Shown here one piece after another: positions 42,121-50,810 of a stretch of 51,129 nucleotides of DNA (position 1 is its first letter; each line of letters opens with the position of its first letter). The stretch is taken from NCBI GenBank assembly GCA_020832705.1, contig JAFIEE010000005.1:1-51129 (forward strand), given 5' to 3'. Source of the stretch: Paracoccaceae bacterium. Its GTDB lineage: Bacteria > Pseudomonadota > Alphaproteobacteria > Rhodobacterales > Rhodobacteraceae. The position numbers and the translations under genes are program-made. The notes under the pieces were generated by a model. It was not told the DNA's origin, searched no databases, and saw nothing but the letters and a program-made list of their open reading frames with translations.

Positions 42121-43275
42121 TCAGCCGTCGCGCCCGGCCAGCTTGCGCGCCTGTTCGACCCAGTTGTCGCGCGTGGCGCGGCCCTTGAAGCCTTCGAGGT
42201 GGTCGTCCACCCACGCGACTTCGGCTTCGGTCCAGTCGGCGATCTGGTCGTAGTGCCAGTAGCCCATGTCGTTGAGCGTGGCTTCCAGCTTCGGCCCGAT
42301 TCCGGCGAGTTTCTTCAGATCATCGGCCTTGCCGTCACGGGGGGCGGACATGCCGGTGGGCCGGGCGCTCTGCATCTCCAGCCGCGGTTCGGGGACCGCA
42401 GCGGGTGGCGCCACGTCGGCCGGGGGCGGGGTCGGAACATCGGTGGCCGGGTGCACGGTCTCGCGGTCCTCGGCGGCGGGCTGGCCTGCGGGGGCGGGTG
42501 CCTCCACCGGCACCCCCCGGCGATAAAGATGCCAGGTGGCGTGACCCAGCACCGGCAGCACCACCAGAAGGCCCAGGAAGAGCGGGATCATCGCTGCAAA
42601 GACCGCCACCGCGATCACGCCGGCCCATTTCAGCATGGTGATGTGGTTCGAGCGCACGACCTCGGCGCTGGTGATCATGGCGGTGACGAAATCCACGTCC
42701 CGGTCCAGCAGCATCGGCAGGCTGGTCACGGTGATGGTGAACAGCGCCAGCGCCACCAGCGCGCCGACCACGGAGCCGACGAAGACCATCGAGATGCCGG
42801 TAAAGGAAAACAGCATCCCCAGCGTTTCATAACCGATCCCCGAAAGCGAGAAGAACATCGCGAAGATGCCGCGCGCCAGGATGATCCAGAAGCCGAAGAC
42901 GATCAGCACCGTGACCGCCATCAGCAGAAGCTGTTCGTTGCCGCGCCCGCGCAGCGCGCCCAGCACGCCGGGCCAGTCCATCGGTTCGCCCGCCTCGCGT
43001 CGGCGGCTGACTTCATAAAGCCCCACGGCGGCGAAGGGTGCCAGCAGCGGGAAACCGGCGGCAATGGGAATGAACCACGCGGCCTGCCCCTGGCCGATCA
43101 GGCCGAAATAGAGAAGCAACCCGCCCAGCGTGTAGAATCCGGCAAAGAACAACCCGAAGATCGGCTGCGCCTTGAAGTCGTCCCAGCCCTTCTGCAGGGC
43201 GGCGCGCAGATCGTCCTCGGTCAGATCCTGCGCCACCTGCACCGGGGCGGTCACGGTTGTATCGGTCATGGCCAT
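42121..43275 (-). CDS. DUF2189 membrane protein with C-terminal helix-hairpin-helix-like domain
   Basis: A 384-residue inner-membrane protein of unknown function. The N-terminal part (about 1-245) is DUF2189-like, with six or so transmembrane segments (PIFGLFFAGFYTLGGLLLYF and QLLLMAVTVLIVFGFWIILA among them). A Pro/Ala-rich cytoplasmic linker (about 250-315) follows. The last 65 residues (DDLKKLAGIGPKLEATLNDM, then GYWHYDQIADWT and WVDDHLEGFKGRATRDNW) form a helix-hairpin-helix-like domain also found attached to some NADH dehydrogenase and ribosomal-protein-like proteins. The fusion is unusual. I chose the ATG at 43275, six bases after GGAGGG. A palindrome covers its likely -10. Its role is not known. 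Confidence 0.8.
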   Translation of the reverse strand: MAMTDTTVTAPVQVAQDLTEDDLRAALQKGWDDFKAQPIFGLFFAGFYTLGGLLLYFGLIGQGQAAWFIPIAAGFPLLAPFAAVGLYEVSRRREAGEPMDWPGVLGALRGRGNEQLLLMAVTVLIVFGFWIILARGIFAMFFSLSGIGYETLGMLFSFTGISMVFVGSVVGALVALALFTITVTSLPMLLDRDVDFVTAMITSAEVVRSNHITMLKWAGVIAVAVFAAMIPLFLGLLVVLPVLGHATWHLYRRGVPVEAPAPAGQPAAEDRETVHPATDVPTPPPADVAPPAAVPEPRLEMQSARPTGMSAPRDGKADDLKKLAGIGPKLEATLNDMGYWHYDQIADWTEAEVAWVDDHLEGFKGRATRDNWVEQARKLAGRDG

Positions 43276-43292
43276 CAAAATCCCTCCTCTAC

Positions 43293-43330
43293 CCTATGCA
43301 AACATAGGAAACGCCGGACCATCGGCGCAA
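43293..43330 (-). promoter_or_regulatory. Candidate promoter with palindrome for the DUF2189 gene
   Basis: CCTATG (43293-43298), CAAA, CATAGG (43303-43308) is a perfect inverted repeat. On the minus strand it overlaps a TATGTT -10 (43306-43301). TTGCGC, a -35 candidate, lies 18 bases upstream (43330-43325). A repressor could act here. Confidence 0.4.
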
Positions 43331-43456
43331 CAGCATAATGTCGCATGGGTTCCTCCTGTCCAAGTTTGTTGAATCCGGTGGCATGATCTGACTGGACCTT
43401 GGGCGTTCGTGCGGGCAGTCTGCCCCCCCGGGGACTCCCCTCCACCGGGTTTGCGC

Positions 43457-44671
43457 GTGCGCCTTCTGATCTCCTTTGCGGCCCTGTTCCTGTCGGTTGT
43501 GCTGCTGCAGCTTGGCCTGGGCGGGCTGGCGCCGCTGGATGCGCTCTCGGGGGCGCAACTGGGCTTTTCCCCCGGTCAGATCGGCATGCTCGGCTCCGCC
43601 CATTTCGCCGGGTTCTTCATCGGCTGCTGGTGGGCGCCCCGGCTGATGGGAGAGGTCGGACATTCGCGGGCCTTTGCGGCCTTCGGCGCAGCGGGAACCA
43701 TCGGCATCCTGGGGCATGTGCTGATCGATGATCCGTATGCCTGGGCGCTGATGCGCGTGGCCTCGGGCCTGGCGGTGGCCGGGTGCTTCACGATCATCGA
43801 GGCCTGGTTGCAGGCGAAGGTCAGCAATGAAACGCGCGGCCGGGCGATGGGGGTCTATCGGGTGGTGGACATCCTCGGGAGTCTGGGCGCGCAGTTGCTG
43901 ATCGCGGTGCTGGAGCCTGCGTCCTATGTGTCCTATACGGTGCTGGCGCTGCTGAGCTGCGCGGCGCTGTTCCCGCTGGTGCTGACCCGCGCCAAGGGGC
44001 CTGCCACGGGAACCGCGCCGCGGTTGCGCCCGCGACTGGCCTGGGAGCGTTCGCCGCTGGCGGCGGCGGGGGTCGTGGTCTCGGGGATCACGGGCGCGGC
44101 CTATCGCATGGTCGGGCCGCTTTACGGGGTCGCGGTCGGGCTCGAGGCCGACCAGATCGCGCTTTTCCTGGCAGCCTATGTCCTTGGGGGTGCGGTGGCG
44201 CAGGTGCCGGTGGGCTGGCTGGCCGACAAGTTCGATCGCCGCGCGGTGCTGAACTGGCTTTCGGTCGCCTCGGCACTGGCCTGCGCGCTCAGCGTGCTGA
44301 GCACCGGTGCGGGCATCACGGCGATCTTCGCCGCGGCGGCGTTCTTTGGCTTCGCGACCTTTCCGATCTATTCGGTGGCCGCGGCGCATGCCCATGACTT
44401 CGCAAACGATGACGAACGGGTCGAGCTGTCGGCGGCGCTGATGTTCCTCTATGCGGTGGGCGCGATTGCCAGCCCCGTCATCGCGGCGCTTCTGCTGGGG
44501 GGGTTCGGGCCGACCGGGATGTTCGCCTTTCTGGCGGTGTCGCATGTGCTGCTGCTGGTGTTCGGCCTGATTCGCATGCGGACCAGGCCGACACCGGACA
44601 GTCGCACCCGCTACACCTACGTGCCGCGCACATCCTTCCTGATCGGTCGGCTGCTGCGGCGCCGCAAGTGA
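43457..44671 (+). CDS. MFS transporter
   Basis: Major facilitator superfamily permease of 404 residues with about 12 membrane segments. Family features include AHFAGFFIGCWWAPRLMGEVGHSRAF (split signature between helices 2 and 3), RVASGLAVAGCFTIIEAWLQ and ETRGRAMGVYRVVDILGS in the first half, and GWLADKFDRRAVL in the second half, which repeats the A-type motif. It resembles the YcaD/TsgA-like group of unknown substrate. The frame opens at GTG 43409, but MRAVCPPGDSPPPG is an unlikely N-terminus. I prefer GTG 43457, giving MRLLISFAALFLSVVLLQLG; no clear ribosome-binding site supports either. It is divergent from the DUF2189 gene and convergent with the YdcH-type gene. Confidence 0.85.
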   Translation: MRLLISFAALFLSVVLLQLGLGGLAPLDALSGAQLGFSPGQIGMLGSAHFAGFFIGCWWAPRLMGEVGHSRAFAAFGAAGTIGILGHVLIDDPYAWALMRVASGLAVAGCFTIIEAWLQAKVSNETRGRAMGVYRVVDILGSLGAQLLIAVLEPASYVSYTVLALLSCAALFPLVLTRAKGPATGTAPRLRPRLAWERSPLAAAGVVVSGITGAAYRMVGPLYGVAVGLEADQIALFLAAYVLGGAVAQVPVGWLADKFDRRAVLNWLSVASALACALSVLSTGAGITAIFAAAAFFGFATFPIYSVAAAHAHDFANDDERVELSAALMFLYAVGAIASPVIAALLLGGFGPTGMFAFLAVSHVLLLVFGLIRMRTRPTPDSRTRYTYVPRTSFLIGRLLRRRK

Positions 44672-44684
44672 GCCGGTTTTGCCA

Positions 44685-44930
44685 TCAGGCCGCGTGATCA
44701 CGCAGAATCCGGGCGATTTCGTCCTTCAGGCGCATCCTTTCCCGGCGCAGTTCGTGTTCGTGCTGTTCGCTGACGGGTTCGACCAGCGTTTCGGCGCGGT
44801 GAATGGCGCGGTTGACGGTGTGATACTCCTCGGCCAGCCGGGCGAAATGGGCATCGGAAAGCTTGAGGTCGTGAATCGCGTCGGTTGCGTTCGGGAATTC
44901 CTCGGCCAGTTCGTGCGGGGTGTGGGACAT
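44685..44930 (-). CDS. YdcH family protein (DUF465)
   Basis: Small, highly charged protein of 81 residues, nearly all helical (HELAEEFPNATDAIHDLKLS, HFARLAEEYHTVNRAIHRAE, HEHELRRERMRLKDEIARIL). The pattern of a short helical hairpin with conserved LK(x)D(x)HF and LRKER(L/M)xLKDEI is that of YdcH/DUF465. Function is unknown; family members are often small soluble helical proteins. It is divergent from purF, with a 197-bp gap holding an Fnr-like site, and convergent with the MFS gene 13 bp away. Confidence 0.88.
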   Translation of the reverse strand: MSHTPHELAEEFPNATDAIHDLKLSDAHFARLAEEYHTVNRAIHRAETLVEPVSEQHEHELRRERMRLKDEIARILRDHAA

Positions 44931-44991
44931 GTGGTCTCTCCTGTCGCGTCTTGATCGGACATGATCCTAGGAGCGCGCGCGGGTCCGGACC

Positions 44992-45005
44992 TTGATCTGA
45001 CGCAA
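44992..45005. promoter_or_regulatory. Possible Fnr/Crp-type box
   Basis: TTGAT-ctga-CGCAA at 44992-45005 matches the Fnr-type TTGAT-N4-ATCAA in eight of ten positions. A second TTGAT half-site lies at 44951-44955. It is in the gap between divergent ydcH-type and purF genes. No promoter hexamers near it are convincing. Confidence 0.3.
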
Positions 45006-45127
45006 GTTCGCGCACTTTGGCGTGTCGGCTCCGGGCGCGGCCCGGGCTTGCACGGTCAGAGGGTGACAGTTCCGCGACGATCCGATAAGGCACGGCTCGG
45101 ACACGGCGACATCCGAGGCACGACTTC

Positions 45128-46603
45128 ATGCGCACCCGGCCCAGCGACCCATTTCCCGGCCATCCCTTCGACGACGACAAGCTGCGCGAGGAATGCGGGG
45201 TTTTCGGCGTCATGGGGGTGACGGATGCGGCCAGTTTCGTGGCGCTGGGGCTGCATGCGCTCCAGCATCGCGGGCAGGAGGCGGGTGGCATCATCACCCA
45301 TGACCCCGCCACGGGGTTCCAGTCGGCGCACCGATTCGGGCTGGTGCGCGACAGCTTCACCAAGGCCGGCGTGATCGAAAGTCTGCCCGGCCCCATCGGC
45401 ATCGGCCATGTGCGCTACTCCACCGCCGGGTCCAAGGGCGCCACGCAGATCCGCGACGTGCAGCCGTTCTTTGGCGAGTTCGCCATGGGCGGCGCGGCCA
45501 TCGCCCACAACGGCAATGTCACCAATGCCGAATCGATCCGGCGCGAGTTGATCGAGCGCGGCTCGATCTTCCAGTCCAGTTCGGACAGCGAATGCATCAT
45601 CCACCTGATGGCGCGCAGTTTCCAGAAAACCATCCCCGAACGCATGAAGGATGCGCTGCGGCGGGTGGAAGGGGCGTTTTCCATCGTCGCCATGACCCGC
45701 ACCAAGTTGATGGGCGTGCGCGACGCGCTTGGCGTGCGCCCGCTGGTGCTGGGCAAGCTCGGCGACGGCTGGGTGCTGTCATCGGAAACCTGCGCGCTGG
45801 ACATCATCGGCGCCGACTACCTGCGCGAGGTCGAACCCGGCGAAATGGTGGTCATCGGCCCTGACGGCCTGGAAAGCCATCGCCCGTTCGAGGCCCGCGG
45901 CTCGCGCTTTTGCGTGTTCGAGCATGTGTATTTCTCGCGCCCTGATTCGATCATCGGCGGGCGCTCGGTCTATGAAACCCGCCGCGCCATCGGCGTGGAA
46001 CTGGCGCGCGAGGCCCCGGTCGAGGCCGATATGGTCTGCCCCGTCCCCGACAGCGGCACCCCGGCGGCCATCGGCTACAGCCAGGAATCGGGCATCCCCT
46101 ATGCCATGGGGATCATCCGCAACCAGTATATGGGGCGGACCTTCATCGAACCGACCGAGCAGATCCGCAACATGGGCGTGCGGCTGAAACTCAACGTCAA
46201 CCGCGCCCTGATTCGCGGCAAGCGGATCATCCTGGTGGATGATTCGGTGGTGCGCGGGACCACCAGCATGAAGATCAAGGACATGATCCTGGACGCAGGC
46301 GCCGCCGAGGTGCATTTCCGCATCGCAAGCCCGCCCACCGCCTGGCCCTGTTTCTATGGTGTGGACACGCCCGAGCAGGAAAAGCTCCTGGCCTCGCGCA
46401 TGACCGAGGACGAAATGCGCGACCATATCGGGGTGGACAGCCTGCGCTTCATCTCGCTGGACGGGCTCTATCGCGCGGTGGGCGAGGCAAAGGGGCGCAA
46501 CAGCCGCTGCCCGCAGTATTGCGACGCCTGTTTCTCGGGCGAATACCCGGTGGCGCCGCAGGACATGCTGGACCGGGGGTTCAAGCCGCGCGCGGTGGTG
46601 TGA
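45128..46603 (+). CDS. purF: Amidophosphoribosyltransferase
   Basis: First committed step of purine synthesis, making phosphoribosylamine from PRPP and glutamine; 491 residues. The N-terminal nucleophile is Cys23 in LREECGVFGVMG, so a 22-residue propeptide should be removed. HALQHRGQEAGGI and the glutaminase domain lead to the phosphoribosyltransferase domain with IILVDDSVVRGTTS, the PRPP-binding motif. Cys262, Cys408, Cys465 and Cys468 (CPQYCDAC) match the four ligands of the [4Fe-4S] cluster in the Bacillus-type enzyme, unlike the E. coli form. The ATG at 45128 suits this propeptide. The gene is convergent with the RidA pair. Confidence 0.97.
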   Translation: MRTRPSDPFPGHPFDDDKLREECGVFGVMGVTDAASFVALGLHALQHRGQEAGGIITHDPATGFQSAHRFGLVRDSFTKAGVIESLPGPIGIGHVRYSTAGSKGATQIRDVQPFFGEFAMGGAAIAHNGNVTNAESIRRELIERGSIFQSSSDSECIIHLMARSFQKTIPERMKDALRRVEGAFSIVAMTRTKLMGVRDALGVRPLVLGKLGDGWVLSSETCALDIIGADYLREVEPGEMVVIGPDGLESHRPFEARGSRFCVFEHVYFSRPDSIIGGRSVYETRRAIGVELAREAPVEADMVCPVPDSGTPAAIGYSQESGIPYAMGIIRNQYMGRTFIEPTEQIRNMGVRLKLNVNRALIRGKRIILVDDSVVRGTTSMKIKDMILDAGAAEVHFRIASPPTAWPCFYGVDTPEQEKLLASRMTEDEMRDHIGVDSLRFISLDGLYRAVGEAKGRNSRCPQYCDACFSGEYPVAPQDMLDRGFKPRAVV

Positions 46604-46619
46604 ATTTCCACGCCGCGCT

Positions 46620-46976
46620 TCAGGGCGCGGCATAGGCGCGGATTTCCACGCGCATGGCCGGGCGCGCGGCGGCGGCCTGCACCACCGACAGCGCCGGTGG
46701 GTGATCGGGCAGGATCCAGTCGTTCCAGACCGTGCGGAAAGCGGCAAAATCGCCCATGTCGGCCAGCCAGACCTGCACCATCATCAGCTTCTCGCGGCCT
46801 GACCCCTGCCCGCGCAACTGCGCGTCGATCACGCCGAGGATCTCGCGCGTCTGAGCGGCGGTGTCCGCGTCCAGGTCCGAGGCCACGAGGCATGTGGAAA
46901 TCATCTGCGACATGGTCGCGCCAAGGTGGATCGCGGGCGAACGCGGCCCGCTGATGCGGTCGAACCGGGTCATCAT
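46620..46976 (-). CDS. RidA family protein lacking the active-site arginine
   Basis: A 118-residue member of the RidA/YjgF family, a trimeric hot-dog-like fold. MVQVWLADMGDFAAFRTVWN and the C-terminal RPAMRVEIRAYA are family regions. The Arg that binds the substrate carboxylate in true RidA imine deaminases would fall in PPALSVVQAAAA; here Leu takes its place, while the C-terminal Glu is kept. It is therefore unlikely to be a standard 2-iminobutanoate deaminase. The start is ATGATG at 46976, overlapping the stop of the upstream RidA gene. It is the second of a coupled pair and convergent with purF. Confidence 0.85.
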   Translation of the reverse strand: MMTRFDRISGPRSPAIHLGATMSQMISTCLVASDLDADTAAQTREILGVIDAQLRGQGSGREKLMMVQVWLADMGDFAAFRTVWNDWILPDHPPALSVVQAAAARPAMRVEIRAYAAP

Positions 46977-47359
46977 GCCTGCGCTCCGCCGTTGCCCGCC
47001 CCTGTCCGGCAGGCCGTGACCACCAGTTCCACGCGCAGGTCCGGGCGGTAGAGCGCGCCCGAGATGCAGGTTCGCGCGGGTGGGCTGTCCGCATCGGCCC
47101 AGGCGTTCCAGACCGCGTTCATGGCGTCGAAATCGGTCATGTCGGCCAGCCAGACATGCACCATGAAGATGGAGCGCTGATCCTCGCCCAGGCCGGCCAG
47201 CGCGGCATCGACATTGCGCAGCGCGCCGCGCATCTGGTCGGCGATGTCGCCCTCAAGGCTGTCCGGGTGCATGCCCGACAGGAAGATCAGCGCGTCGCTG
47301 GCCACGACCTGCGCCTTGCGCGCGCCATCGAGGCTGGTGATGTGGTGGCGTTCAAGCAT
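46973..47359 (-). CDS. RidA family protein (probable enamine/imine deaminase)
   Basis: A 128-residue RidA-family protein that keeps the key residues. PPARTCISGALYRPDLRVELVV has the carboxylate-binding Arg and, 15 or so residues on, the conserved Glu. FLSGMHPDSLEGDIADQMRG and MVHVWLADMTDFDAMNAVWN are also typical. Expected role: hydrolysis of reactive enamine/imine intermediates from pyridoxal-phosphate enzymes. It starts 62 bp after rfbA on the same strand, so it may be read through from the rhamnose operon. Its stop overlaps the start of the second RidA gene. Confidence 0.88.
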   Translation of the reverse strand: MLERHHITSLDGARKAQVVASDALIFLSGMHPDSLEGDIADQMRGALRNVDAALAGLGEDQRSIFMVHVWLADMTDFDAMNAVWNAWADADSPPARTCISGALYRPDLRVELVVTACRTGAGNGGAQA

Positions 47360-47421
47360 GCGGGTTTTCCTTGCATATGGTGCGGCCGGTGGGCGGCGTC
47401 TGCGGGGCTGGTGGGGGCAGG

Positions 47422-48294
47422 TCAGCCGTATAGCGCGCGCAGGTAGCGGCCGTAGGCGCTTTTTTCCAGCCGCGCGATCTGGCGTTCAAGTGCTGCGCGG
47501 TCGATCCAGCCGCGGCTGAAGGCGATTTCCTCGGGGCAGCCGATCTGCAGCCCTTGCCGGGCCTGCAGCGTGCGCACGAAATTCCCGGCATCGAGCAGGC
47601 TTTCATGGGTGCCGGTGTCCAGCCACGCGTAGCCGCGCCCCATGGTCTGCACCTGCAGGCTGCCCTCCTGCAGGTAGCTGTCCAGCAGCGTGGCGATTTC
47701 CAGCTCGCCGCGCGCCGAAGGGCGCAGCCGTGCCGCCCGCGCGGGCGCGGTTCCGTCCAGGAAATAGAGCCCGGTGACCGCGTGGTTTGACGGCGGCACC
47801 GCGGGTTTCTCGACGATCGCGCGCACCTGCCCGGCCGCGTCGAAATCGACCACGCCGTAGCGTTCCGGGTCGGCCACGCGATAGCCGAACACCGTGCCGC
47901 CCGTGACCCGCGCATCGGCGGCGGCCAGCAGTTCGGGCAGGCCATGGCCGAAGAACACGTTGTCCCCCAGCGCCATCGCCGAGGGCGCGCCGTCCAGGAA
48001 CCGTTCGGCCAGGATGTAGGCCTGCGCCAGCCCCTCGGGGCGGGGCTGTTCGATCCAGGTGAAGCGCAGCCCCCATTGACTGCCATCGCCCAGCAGGCGC
48101 CGGAACTGGTCCTGGTCCTCGGGGGTGGTGATGATGGCAATGTCGCGCAGATCCGCCAGCATCAGGACCGTCAGAGGGTAATAGATCATCGGCTTGTCAT
48201 AGAGCGGCAGCAACTGCTTCGACACGCCCATGGTGATCGGCCAGAGCCGCGACCCGGTGCCCCCGGCCAGGATGATGCCCTTGCGCTGTGTCAT
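47422..48294 (-). CDS. rfbA: Glucose-1-phosphate thymidylyltransferase
   Basis: First step of dTDP-L-rhamnose synthesis, dTTP plus glucose 1-phosphate; 290 residues. The nucleotidyltransferase signature IILAGGTGSRLWPITMGVSK and QLLPLYDKPMIYYPLTVLML open the protein. IEQPRPEGLAQAYILAERFL, ALGDNVFFGHG, VVDFDAAGQVRAIVEKP and GYAWLDTGTHESLLDA are family-specific. The ATG at 48294 overlaps the rfbD stop (ATGA); the longer frame lies in rfbD. It is the last gene in the rfbC-B-D-A order. Confidence 0.97.
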   Translation of the reverse strand: MTQRKGIILAGGTGSRLWPITMGVSKQLLPLYDKPMIYYPLTVLMLADLRDIAIITTPEDQDQFRRLLGDGSQWGLRFTWIEQPRPEGLAQAYILAERFLDGAPSAMALGDNVFFGHGLPELLAAADARVTGGTVFGYRVADPERYGVVDFDAAGQVRAIVEKPAVPPSNHAVTGLYFLDGTAPARAARLRPSARGELEIATLLDSYLQEGSLQVQTMGRGYAWLDTGTHESLLDAGNFVRTLQARQGLQIGCPEEIAFSRGWIDRAALERQIARLEKSAYGRYLRALYG

Positions 48295-49139
48295 GGGGTG
48301 CCTTTCAGTTCGGTTATCGTCTCGCGCAGCCCGGCGCGCCAGTCCGGCTGCGCCAGTCCCAGCGCGCGCAACCCGCTGCAATCCAGCCGCGAATTCTGGG
48401 GGCGCCGCGCCTCGGTGGGGTAATCGGCGGTGGCAATGTCCTCGATCCGGCACGGCAGCCCGGCCTGCGCCATGATCGCACGCGCGAATTCGGCCCAACT
48501 GATCTCGGGCGCGCCGCAGAAATGATAGGTGCCGGTTTTCGCCGGATCGGCCTGCAACTGCGCGATGGTGTGCAGGCAGGCCGCCGCAAGCGCGCGCGCG
48601 GGCGTGGGGCCACCGACCTGATCGGCGACCACGCGCAGGCGCTCACGCTCGGCGCCCAGCCGCAGCATGGTGCGCACGAAATTCGTGCCATGGGCGGAAA
48701 AAACCCAGGCCGTGCGCAGGATCGCATGCACGCCCCCGGCGGCGCGCACGCCCGCCTCGCCCGCCAGCTTGCTGCGGCCATAGGCGTTCAGCGGCGCGGG
48801 CGGATGATCCGGCGCAAAGGGCACGCTGCCGCGCCCGTCAAAGACGTAATCGGTGGAGAGATGCACCAGCGGGATTCCAAGCGCCGCGCAGGCCCGCGCC
48901 ATGGCCGCCGGGGCATCGGCGTTGATCACGCGCGCCTGCGCCTCCTCGGCCTCGGCCCGGTCCACGGCGGTCCATCCGGCGGCGTTGATGACGGCGGTCG
49001 GGGCATGGCTGCGAATCGCCGCGGCGCAGGTATCCGGCGCCGACAGATCGGCGGTCGCGCGGCTCAGGCACAGCGCGCCGGGGTCCAGCCGCGCCAGTTC
49101 CCGCGCCACCTGCCCGGTTCTGCCGAACACCAGGATCAT
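48291..49139 (-). CDS. rfbD: dTDP-4-dehydrorhamnose reductase
   Basis: NAD(P)H-dependent final step giving dTDP-L-rhamnose; 282 residues. The dinucleotide-binding start is [50 protein letters not shown] and the catalytic pair in [11 protein letters not shown] are RfbD signatures. [20 protein letters not shown] follows. ATG 49139 overlaps the rfbB stop by four bases, and the stop overlaps the rfbA start, so translation is coupled along the operon. Confidence 0.97.
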   Translation of the reverse strand: MILVFGRTGQVARELARLDPGALCLSRATADLSAPDTCAAAIRSHAPTAVINAAGWTAVDRAEAEEAQARVINADAPAAMARACAALGIPLVHLSTDYVFDGRGSVPFAPDHPPAPLNAYGRSKLAGEAGVRAAGGVHAILRTAWVFSAHGTNFVRTMLRLGAERERLRVVADQVGGPTPARALAAACLHTIAQLQADPAKTGTYHFCGAPEISWAEFARAIMAQAGLPCRIEDIATADYPTEARRPQNSRLDCSGLRALGLAQPDWRAGLRETITELKGTP

Positions 49140-50179
49140 CGCCCGACCCCCAGCCGCTGCCCCACCCCGTGGCGGGCCAGCAGCGGGCGCCACCAGTCCT
49201 CGCGGCTCAGATACCAGTCCACGGTGCGCTCCAGCCCTTCGTCCAGCGTGACCGAGGGCCGCCAGCCCAGCTCGGAGCGGATACGCGCCGGATCGATCGC
49301 ATAGCGCGCGTCATGGCCCGGACGGTCGGGGACAAAGGTGATCTGGTCCGCATGACTTCCCTGCGGCTTCGGGCGCTTGCGGTCGAGGATGGCGCAGAGC
49401 GCGCGCACCAGCTCCAGATTGCTGCGCTCGTTCTCGCCGCCGATATTGTAGCTGCGCCCCACTGTCCCCTTCTCCAGCACCATCAGCAGCGCCTCGGCGT
49501 GATCCTCGACATAGAGCCAGTCGCGCACGTTGGACCCGTCGCCATAGATCGGCAGCGGTTTGCCTGCGAGCGCGTTCAGGATGATGACCGGGATCAGCTT
49601 TTCGGGGAAATGGTAGGGGCCGTAGTTGTTCGAGCAGTTCGACAGCACCACCGGCAGCCCGTAGGTGTGATGCCAGGCCCGCACCAGATGGTCGCTCGCC
49701 GCCTTGGACGCCGCATAGGGCGAGCGCGGGTCATAGGGCGTGGTTTCGGTGAAGGCGCCGGTGGGGCCAAGGCTGCCGAACACCTCGTCGGTGCTGATGT
49801 GATGGAAGCGGAAGCGCTCCGGGCGCCCGCATCCTTGCCAGTAGTCGCGCGCGGCCTCGAGCAGGTCATATGTGCCGGTCACGTTGGTCGAGATGAAATC
49901 CCCCGGCCCGTCGATGGAGCGGTCGACATGGCTTTCGGCGGCCAGATGCATCACCGCATCGGGCGCATGATCCGCAAAGATCCGGTCCAGCGCCGCGCGG
50001 TCGCGGATATCGGCGTGCTCGAAGGCATAGCCCGGGTTGCCCGCCACCCCGGCCAGACTGTCCAGACAGGCCGCATAGGTCAGCGCATCGACATTCACCA
50101 CCTGGTGCCCACGCGCCACCGCCAGCCGCACCACCGCCGATCCGATGAACCCCGCGCCGCCCGTGACCAGCAGTTTCAT
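49136..50179 (-). CDS. rfbB: dTDP-glucose 4,6-dehydratase
   Basis: Converts dTDP-glucose to dTDP-4-keto-6-deoxyglucose using bound NAD; 347 residues. The start is [69 protein letters not shown] with the YxxxK pair, and [18 protein letters not shown] are diagnostic for Rml[13 protein letters not shown] and [14 protein letters not shown] close the pattern. ATG 50179 was chosen because the longer frame runs into rfbC, whose stop is four bases upstream. Confidence 0.97.
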   Translation of the reverse strand: MKLLVTGGAGFIGSAVVRLAVARGHQVVNVDALTYAACLDSLAGVAGNPGYAFEHADIRDRAALDRIFADHAPDAVMHLAAESHVDRSIDGPGDFISTNVTGTYDLLEAARDYWQGCGRPERFRFHHISTDEVFGSLGPTGAFTETTPYDPRSPYAASKAASDHLVRAWHHTYGLPVVLSNCSNNYGPYHFPEKLIPVIILNALAGKPLPIYGDGSNVRDWLYVEDHAEALLMVLEKGTVGRSYNIGGENERSNLELVRALCAILDRKRPKPQGSHADQITFVPDRPGHDARYAIDPARIRSELGWRPSVTLDEGLERTVDWYLSREDWWRPLLARHGVGQRLGVGR

Positions 50180-50183
50180 GGCG

Positions 50184-50747
50184 TCACTCCGCAAGCCGGA
50201 AAGGGCTGTCGAACGCCGCGAGCGGCGGCGCCCCGGCATCCTTTTCCGACAGCACCGGCACCGCGCCGGGCGGCAGGCCCCAGTCGACACCGGCCGAATC
50301 CCAGCGCACGGCGCCGTCGCATTCGGGGGCGTAGCGGTCGCTGCATTTGTACTGCACCTCGCAATCCTCGGTCAGGGTCAGGAACCCGTGCAGGAACCCC
50401 ACTGGCACGAACAGTTGCGCGCCGTTCCCGGCCGAGAGTTCAACCGCAACACTCTGGCCGAATTGCGGCGAGTCGCGGCGCACATCCACGGCGACATCCA
50501 GAATCGCCCCGCGCGAGCAGCGCACCAGTTTGGCCTGCGCGTGGGGCGGGCGCTGGTAGTGCAGGCCGCGCAGGGTATGGCGCGCGCCCGAGAAGCTGTG
50601 ATTGTCCTGCACGAACTCGGGCAGATGCAGCCCGGCGGCCTCGAGCGTGTGGCGGTTCCAGGTCTCGCTGAACCAGCCGCGCGAATCGCCGAACCGGCGC
50701 GGGGTCAACAGCAGCACCCCGGGCAGGGCGGTCCGGGTGATCTTCAT
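50184..50747 (-). CDS. rfbC: dTDP-4-dehydrorhamnose 3,5-epimerase
   Basis: Cupin-fold epimerase for the third step of dTDP-L-rhamnose synthesis; 187 residues. [40 protein letters not shown] with the catalytic His region, [39 protein letters not shown] and [18 protein letters not shown] are conserved. ATG 50747 follows AGGAG by nine bases. It is the first gene of the operon; a plausible promoter, with a GANTC site at its -10, ends about 35 bp upstream. Confidence 0.97.
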   Translation of the reverse strand: MKITRTALPGVLLLTPRRFGDSRGWFSETWNRHTLEAAGLHLPEFVQDNHSFSGARHTLRGLHYQRPPHAQAKLVRCSRGAILDVAVDVRRDSPQFGQSVAVELSAGNGAQLFVPVGFLHGFLTLTEDCEVQYKCSDRYAPECDGAVRWDSAGVDWGLPPGAVPVLSEKDAGAPPLAAFDSPFRLAE

Positions 50748-50780
50748 GGATGCGGGCTCCTGTGCGGGTGGGGACGGGGC

Positions 50781-50810
50781 GAGTCTAGCGCGCGTATCGC
50801 GGGGGCACAA
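50781..50810 (-). promoter_or_regulatory. Candidate rfbCBDA promoter overlapped by a GANTC site
   Basis: On the minus strand, TTGTGC (50810-50805)-N17-TAGACT (50787-50782). The -10 runs into GACTC (50785-50781), a CcrM target. It lies 35 bases before the rfbC start. The remaining 300 bp to the window end hold no convincing gene. Confidence 0.45.

Noticed and set aside
42013-43338. 441-codon plus-strand frame rich in His, Gln and Asp
   Set aside because: It mirrors the DUF2189 gene. The membrane segments, ribosome-binding site and conserved tail are on the minus strand.
43289-44701. 470-codon minus-strand frame
   Set aside because: It is antisense to the MFS transporter and Arg/Gln-rich without domains.
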